Below, piece by piece: positions 58,532 through 64,000 of a DNA stretch of 64,000 nt. This stretch comes from Sorghum bicolor (Eukaryota > Streptophyta > Magnoliopsida > Poales > Poaceae), in NCBI RefSeq assembly GCF_000003195.3, contig NC_012873.2, positions 13,105,894-13,169,893 of the forward strand, in the 5' to 3' direction. Position 1 is the stretch's first letter. The number at the start of each line of letters is the position of its first letter. Below the pieces are notes generated by a model. That model was not told where the DNA came from. It saw only the letters and a list, made by a program, of their open reading frames with translations, and did no database searches. Position numbers and translations under genes: made by a program.

Positions 58532-58732
58532 CCCGCGTATACGTAGATGAGGTCAGTTTCCATGCTCCGCTACGATCCGAGACAGAATTTCGGCAGCACC
58601 TCCCCGCTGTTCTCCCAATACACGTCCTGCAAAGGAGTTTGTGTATTCGGAGAACAATGGAAAGGTGATGCCGAAATTCTGGCCAAGATCGGAGCGGAAC
58701 ATGGAAACTAACCTCATCTACGCATACGCGGG
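58532..58732. repeat. long imperfect inverted repeat upstream of the CACTA transposase
   Basis: The left arm 58532-58623 and right arm 58641-58732 pair over about 92 bases with roughly 15 mismatches. The loop is about 17 bp. It sits just upstream of the transposase start, probably in the transcribed leader, and would fold into a long hairpin in RNA. Confidence 0.75.
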
Positions 58733-59051
58733 CTGTCCAAGAAACATGGACAATCCGAAACAGATACGATCGGATACACACACTGATCTATATGCATCCA
58801 ATCGTATCTCTTTCGGACGGGAGACATCTAACTCGTTTACGCATTCTACGACAAAGACAAAGGAGTAGAGCTGGTTTATACCTAAGGTGGCGGTGGAGAA
58901 AGGGTAGCGAGGCAGTGACGAGTCGGGGCAGTGGCGAGTCGCAGCGGTGCAGGCAGACCAGCAACACTGACGTAGACGATCAGCTCCTCCGAAGCTCCTC
59001 TCACGTCCTCTGCTGTGTAAAATAAAAAAATATTAGTTAAAAATTTCGGCA

Positions 59052-59076
59052 GAACCTCCCCTGTACGGGGAGGTTC
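59052..59076. repeat. 25 bp palindrome in the CACTA leader
   Basis: GAACCTCCCC-TGTAC-GGGGAGGTTC is a perfect 10 bp inverted repeat. The preceding ATTTCGGCAG plus CCTCCCC block also occurs in the left arm of the long hairpin at 58587-58605. Confidence 0.8.
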
Positions 59077-59319
59077 CCAAAACCTGCAAAACAAAATCGA
59101 CTCGATGGCCGACACACAGAAACACGGCACGACGGTCGATATATTATCAATAGGAGGCACGAAGGCCATCCGCATCAAAAAAACGGCGCGATGGCCGAGA
59201 ACCCATTAGTTTTACCTGAAACTCGGCCGAGGGACGGGACGGGACGGCAAAGTAGTCGAAACTAAACCACCTGCATTCAACAACATGTATAAGACAATAT
59301 TTGGATTTTTCAGAACTAA

Positions 59320-59580
59320 ACACTACTACTACTACTAATCTACTACTACTCTTCTCCTCGTACTACTCCTCTATTTATACTACTCCTCCTCTACTACTCC
59401 TATTACTACTACTCTACTAATCTTACAACTACTCCTTGTCTACTCCTACTACTCCTCCTACTTACTCCTCCTACTTCTCTTCTACTCCTACAACTACTCT
59501 TACTACTCCTCCTCTACTAACTAAAATTTCTAACTAACTATACTAACTACTACTACTACTAAAAATCCTAACTAAACTAT
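59320..59580. repeat. CTA/CTC trinucleotide-rich simple repeat
   Basis: Long interrupted runs of CTACTACTA and CTCCTACT. No coding evidence. Confidence 0.85.
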
Positions 59581-59599
59581 CCTAACTAAAACAGAGAAG

Positions 59600-59945
59600 G
59601 GGGTGGAGAGTGCTTACCGGTGGTGGCCGGCGAGGTGGTGAGGAGGAGGCCAGGGCGGGCGGTGGTGCTGCTTGCCGGCGGCGGCGGGGCTCGGAGGGGC
59701 GGCGAGCTCGAGCGGCGGGCCTGCGCGGGGCGGGCGCGAGCGCCGGGCGACGAGGCGGCGTCCGGCGAGTGGCGGCGGCTGGGCTCGGAGGGGTGGGCGC
59801 GGCGGCAGAGCTCAGAGGGCGGGCGAGGCGGCGGGGCTCCGAGGGGCGGCGAGCACGAGCGGCGGGGCGGGCGCGAGCGCGGGGCGGCAAGGCGGCGAGC
59901 GGCGGCGGCGGCGGCGGTGGGCGAACGGGCGCTGGGGAGTGAAAT
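59600..59945. other. GC-rich leader segment of the CACTA element
   Basis: Dominated by GGCGG and GCGAGC-type repeats, so it is open in several frames on both strands. The predicted Ala/Arg/Pro peptides look compositional. Probably part of the transposase 5' leader or first intron. Confidence 0.4.
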
Positions 59946-59984
59946 GACCCCCAGCGCCCGCTCGGACGTTTTAATAGGTCTGAG

Positions 59985-60865
59985 CTCTTTGCCGAGGGCC
60001 TAGATCCAGGGCCATCGGCAAAGAATTTTTTATTTTTTTTTATTAATTTCTTTGCCGAGGGCATGACCTAGGGCCCTCGGCAAAGATTATTTTGAAATTT
60101 TTTTCGACAACCGGCTAGTCTTTGCCGAGGGCCTTGAATACGAGCCCTCGGCAAAGATACTATCTGGTGCCACGTGGAAACTCTTTGCCGAGGGTCTTAC
60201 CATAGCCCTCGGCAAAGAATTTATTTTTTTTAGTTTTTTTTATCTAGTTTTTTTCTTTGTCACACCTACACTATTTTAAACTACATGACAAAGTTTGGTT
60301 CATTTTGAAATAACTTTGTATATTTTTTGGATTTTTTGAATTTGTTGAATTTTTCGACAAATTTCAAATTCAAACTACAGGTGCATTAAATAATAGTATT
60401 TAATTATTTCAATCTTGACATTTATGATTGTTAGTGCATTTCCAGGCCGTACGCAGAAAGCCACATGAAATATCGAACGTTTACCCCCGAAACATGTCGA
60501 CCAAGTTGCGTGAAATCGTTTTTTTGAATATATAAAATGAAACCAAACTCAGAAAATCACGAAACTTGGCGACATAACAAGTTATCACATGTGGATGCTA
60601 TGATAAAAATTTCAAAAAATTCTGAGTCTGTGGTAACGTCTGCTGCACAAAACCCACACCGCCGAGCGTCCCTTCTTTGCCGAGGGCTCGGCCCTCGGCA
60701 AAGATGGACCTTGACCGAGGGCGTTTCTCTGCCGAGGGCCCGGCCCTCGGCGAAGAAGCCTTTGCTGAAGGTCGCTCTTTGCCGAGGGTTGGCCCTCGGC
60801 AAAGATGTCCTTTGCCGAGTGCCCGAAATCCGGCCCTCGGCAAAACAAAAAACCCTCGGCAGCGT
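59985..60865. repeat. right subterminal repeats of the CACTA element
   Basis: CTTTGCCGAGGGC/GCCCTCGGCAAAG inverted pairs cluster at 59985-60220 and again at 60670-60860. An AT-rich stretch between them (60220-60660) has no recognised gene. Confidence 0.88.
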
Positions 60866-60985
60866 TGCTGTTTCCAGTAGTGTACTGTACCTCCTTTTTT
60901 CGTTTGGATGGGTAAGTTAACGCATATTTCTTATTTTGAGCATACTTGATTTCATAATTATGTATTCCTACTATGATTTTTGTAG

Positions 60986-61069
60986 GTCCTACATCAAGTC
61001 TAAAGCAATGCTGAAAATAATGGAGAACCCCAATAACTTGCCTTTCCCACAAGTCACCATCTTCCTCAG
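60986..61069 (+). other. captured exon-like fragment of unknown gene
   Basis: An 84 bp open segment is flanked by TTTTTGTAG| on the left and |GTTTGT on the right. It encodes SYIKSKAMLKIMENPNNLPF followed by PQVTIFLR. An upstream exon-like piece ends TTTGGATGG|GTAAGT at 60911 and is itself interrupted by the CACTA insertion. I do not recognise the gene. It is likely part of a transduplicated gene inside the Helitron. Confidence 0.4.
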
Positions 61070-62079
61070 GTTTGTCCCTCTAATATCTCCTCTCCCTGAT
61101 CAGCTTAATTTGTGTACTATGATATGGTACTTAGGCTTTGGAATATATGTTATTAAGATCCAAGGGAATTAAGGAACGAATATGACCCAACAACATCATT
61201 TTTAGGGCAAAAATCACTTACCAGCAACATCATATTTTCGTTCATATAAAGGTCGTTAGAACTGCAATAACTACATGCCGGTGTCTGTCAAATTGTTGAT
61301 CATCACTTACCGGTGTCTTGTCCTCCCTTTTGTACTGTCAGACCGAGAAGCAGATAGAGATGGTGAGGGTAGGAGAAGCAGATCAGCGGCACCCGACTTG
61401 GCAGCACCAGTCTTGGCGTCGCCGGCTTGGAATGGCAGATCACTGCTGTTTTTAGAGCCAAATGCATGGTTGTATTATTAGTTCATATAAAGGTTTTTTG
61501 ACAATTTTTGTAGCGTGACTTACCCGTGACTTGTCGTGCCCTGTGTATGAGCAGATCGCGAGGGAGACCAGCGTTGTCTGACCGAGAAGCAGTTCGCGAG
61601 GGAGTCTGGCAGAATCAGAACCGTGGATGAACGCTGACCACGGCGACGGACAAGCGTATGTGGGCACGCATCGATGACGATGTCAGTTGCGACGGGGCGT
61701 CCAAGGATTGGGGTAGCGGATCGCAGAGCGCGGCGGTGGCGGCGGCGATGACGGCTTGGAGGAGACGGTTGCCGAGTGGTCACGGTGAAGGCAGTTCTAT
61801 TCTCACGCGTGCTAAGGTCAGAGGAGCTAATAGGGATCATATGAGACCTGACACTAATTGCTTCCCTTATTTTTGCATGGAACGACACTATTTGTTTCCT
61901 GATTGTCTGTTTCCTTTATCTTTCTGTGCACTGGTTTATTTGGAAAGAAACATGCGGTGAATTGCTAGAAGGGTCACGGATCGCAGGGCACACGGTAATT
62001 AATTTGATGCCACGGATCGCAAGGCACGTGGCTATCAGACGGGTGGACGAAAACTATAGCTGCTTTTTAGTTGTAGAGA
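61070..62079. other. 5' region of the outer Helitron, no gene recognised
   Basis: Mixed AT-rich and GC-rich pieces. Two similar stretches containing GACCGAGAAGCAG occur at about 61342 and 61581 and suggest a duplicated captured segment. The last 18 bp are the Helitron 5' terminus. Confidence 0.4.
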
Positions 62080-62364
62080 TAACACGATGAATAAGTAATT
62101 TAAGTCATTACCTAATTCTACATACTTACCTTATCTTATAGTGTCGCAAAAGCATACTACAAAACAATTAAACACATGTGTAGCGGGGTGTTTTTCCCCC
62201 AAAATTGGCTAGGGGTGGAAAATTTGCAACAAAATGTCTTGTAGGAGGAAATCTCAAAACTTATGGGTGGGTTTTTGCAATTTTGTCAAAAATTTATCAA
62301 ATACGAGGTAATTTAGGACAATAATCTATCATCTCTACCTCCATCTGAGAAAGAATCCGATTAT
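62080..62364 (+). repeat. tandem unit 3, continuation after the Helitron
   Basis: TAACACGATGAATAAGTAAT onward is collinear with 12883-13170 in unit 1, with several substitutions and small indels. Homology ends at about 62364 (AAGAATCCGATT), where unit 3 stops. Confidence 0.9.
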
Positions 62365-64000
62365 TAGATTTTGGCAACTGCTCCGGTACTCCTCTTTTTC
62401 AAATTCTGCACGAATCTTAAAGCACATAATTTAAAGAATTAATTGTTTTATTATTTTGCATCTGGGTCTCGCGTGGGCTCAGCCCGTCCAAGCATAGACC
62501 CGGGTCCAGCCCGTCCGCTTGGCTCCGTTGGAGCGTTTGAGACGGCGTCGCCAGGAAAAAAAAAGAGTCTCTACTTCAACCTCCCGTAGTCCCGTGCATC
62601 CATCCTCCCACGCCGTCCGACCTCACCCCGCCGCGGCACCGGCGACAGGAGGCGGCCGGCTGCGACACAGGCGGCTGGAAGAGGTCCGCGCCGCGCCTCG
62701 GCCGTGGGAGGTGCCGGCCCTCACCCTGCGCGCACCCCCAGTGGCAGGAGGCGGCTGGCCGTGAGCCGCCGCGACACCCGCGGCTGGAGGTCCGCCGCAC
62801 TCCGCTGCAACACCGGCCGGGGGAGGCGCCGCCCCTCACCCCACCGCGCCACCGGCGGCAGGAGGCGGCCGGCCGTGCCCCGACGCAGCATCCTCCACGC
62901 GTGGGACCCGCAGGTCGGTATTCGTCAGGGGGAGCTCCGGCGGTGTTCAGACCTTTTTTGGAAACAGTCATGAATTTAGTATGAACTGAGCACCATGAAC
63001 TGAGCACCAATGCCTGACCAAAGCCTGACCAAAGCCTATAGCATGTCTTCAGTTCACCTGCTATCAACTGATAAGATTGGTTTCGTTAGGGATGTTCGTG
63101 GTTTGTATTCGTGCACCCCTGAATGTGAGGATTGACTGATTAGGTATCTTCAAGGTTGTGTTCTCATATTTTAGTTTCTGATTGGGTATTCTAAACGTGG
63201 ACTAACGTTTCACATTCTTCTTCCAGGGTTGACAGAACCACTGATTAGAGGATATAACAGGGTGAATCAATGCAGAAGTGCTCCCTACATGGACACAGAT
63301 CAAGCATGTCTCGTGTGAAGGGTCCCTGGAGGTTAATGCTGATGTCGTCAAGGATCTGGACATGGCTCATATTCTTGTTCCGAAGGCCCATCCATGCCCA
63401 AAGCTGCCTGCCGTCATTGTGAAGTTTGTAGAACGTGCATGTTCGTGGTCATAATCTATATGTAAAACTTTGTTTTTTACAACAAGATCAGTTTTATTTC
63501 AACAACATGAAGAATGGGTAGTCTGTAAGTGTAAGTTCAGAAGTCAGTGCAAATTATTGTTGTGCTAATTTATGAGCAGTTTGGTTTTGGCGAGTTTTTA
63601 TTGTTGAGTTGATGAAGTTGTATGACAGATGCTTGATCCTCCAGTCAGTTGGCGGCAGGGCATGCTGCCTCAGGCATGACCACCGTCAGTGTCTGCAATT
63701 GCTGCCTTGATGTGGATATTTTTTGTCATCATGGCAGATTTTATCTCAAATATGCAGGTCGATGTAAAATCATAATCAATAAGAAGTGTACAAACATTTC
63801 CAGATAGTACAATTTCAAATTTGTCACCGATAGTATAAATTTGGAGGCTCAAACGCACAAGTTTAAGACTAATCATAATCATAAGTGAAGTTTTTGTTCA
63901 TTGCCACTAAATAGCAGCATGCGAGTTCCATCCAAAGCCTAACACCTTGGATAAGAACTGAATGATACACAACCAATTGTCCAGTACCAGTGTATCTCCT
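62365..64000. other. right flank, no intact gene; GC-rich repeats and one coding-like scrap
   Basis: At 62610-62880 an imperfect GC-rich unit (CCCTCACCC...GGCAGGAGGCGGC) occurs three times, about 100-117 bp apart. At 63333-63440 an open plus-strand segment reads EVNADVVKDLDMAHILVPKA..., but there is a stop upstream and no known relative. The rest is AT-rich and unassigned. Confidence 0.4.

Larger units (their letters stand above)
51975..60882 (-). mobile_element. complete CACTA element, 8,908 bp, TAC target duplication
   Basis: Ends are CACTACTGCAGAGAG (51975) and ...GTTTCCAGTAGTG (60882), which reads CACTACTGGAAAC on the minus strand. TAC is duplicated exactly at 51972-51974 and 60883-60885. 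CTTTGCCGAGGGC/GCCCTCGGCAAAG motifs fill about 500 bp at the left end and about 850 bp at the right. A TNP2-like gene and a TNPA-like gene lie inside on the minus strand. The transposase has several lesions, but both element ends are intact, so it could be mobilised by a related active element (inference). Confidence 0.93.
39085..62079 (-). mobile_element. Helitron, 22,995 bp, composite, with verified insertion site
   Basis: On the minus strand the element starts TCTCTACAACTAAAAAGC (62079) and ends CCCGTTGCAACGCATGGACATTTAC-CTAG (39085), with A before and T after. This is the A|TC...CTRR|T rule of Helitrons, with the typical GC hairpin just inside the 3' end. The empty site is preserved in unit 1 (12882/12883) and unit 2 (26436/26437): CACCA|TAACACG. 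A decayed RepHel gene lies near the 3' end in the same orientation. Most of the remaining length comes from later insertions, including plus-strand Helitron segments and an 8.9 kb CACTA element. Confidence 0.9.

Noticed and set aside
59582..60064. Ala/Arg/Pro-rich 100-160 residue open frames on both strands
   Set aside because: Compositional artefact of GGC/GCG repeats; no domain, no splice context.
62519..63067. Overlapping GC-rich open frames in the right flank
   Set aside because: They follow a threefold GC-rich DNA repeat and show no protein family features.

Overview
This is repeat-rich nuclear DNA from a grass, most likely a panicoid and probably Sorghum. The evidence is the element types present: Helitrons ending in CCCGTTGCAACG-hairpin plus CTAG, CACTA elements with CTTTGCCGAGGGC or GGCGGTT subterminal repeats, a GGCCTTGTTTAGTTC-type MITE, and spliced GC-rich coding exons. 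The species call is an inference. No prokaryotic features, tRNA, rRNA or CRISPR array were found.

The only convincing host genes are three tandem copies of a secreted aldose 1-epimerase (galactose mutarotase) on the minus strand, at 9284-12361, 22835-25912 and 36389-38564. Each has five exons with consensus splice sites and joins into an open frame of 363, 363 and 364 residues. They sit in a head-to-tail array of units: unit 1 at 8471-22007, unit 2 at 22008-35561, and unit 3 at 35562-39084, resuming at 62080-62364. Unit 2 is a recombinant. Its left part matches unit 3 and its right part matches unit 1, as unequal crossing-over inside exon 5 would produce. Units 1 and 2 also carry, in the same places, a MITE, an Ac-like hAT derivative, a truncated relic of another epimerase gene, a mariner-like remnant, an unclassified repeat and a gypsy LTR with truncated gag.

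The left flank (1-7175) is part of a CACTA element on the minus strand. It has a broken TNP2-type transposase, a downstream Ulp1-like cysteine protease gene, and unusual 22-23 bp GGTAAAATC arrays split by a solo LTR. A second CACTA transposase remnant (7833-8525, plus strand) crosses the left edge of unit 1.

In unit 3 a Helitron of about 23 kb (39085-62079, minus strand) is inserted between A and T, about 520 bp upstream of the third epimerase start codon. Units 1 and 2 preserve the empty site. It carries a decayed RepHel gene, a run of head-to-tail plus-strand Helitron ends with captured gene fragments (an EF-hand protein and others), and an 8.9 kb CACTA element (51975-60882) with TNP2-like and TNPA-like genes. 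The nesting order is epimerase array, then Helitron, then small Helitrons, then CACTA. The right flank (62365-64000) has no recognisable intact gene.

The most notable content is evolutionary: a datable recombinant gene array whose copies differ in intron and promoter insertions, and an active-site His replaced by Gln in all three enzymes.
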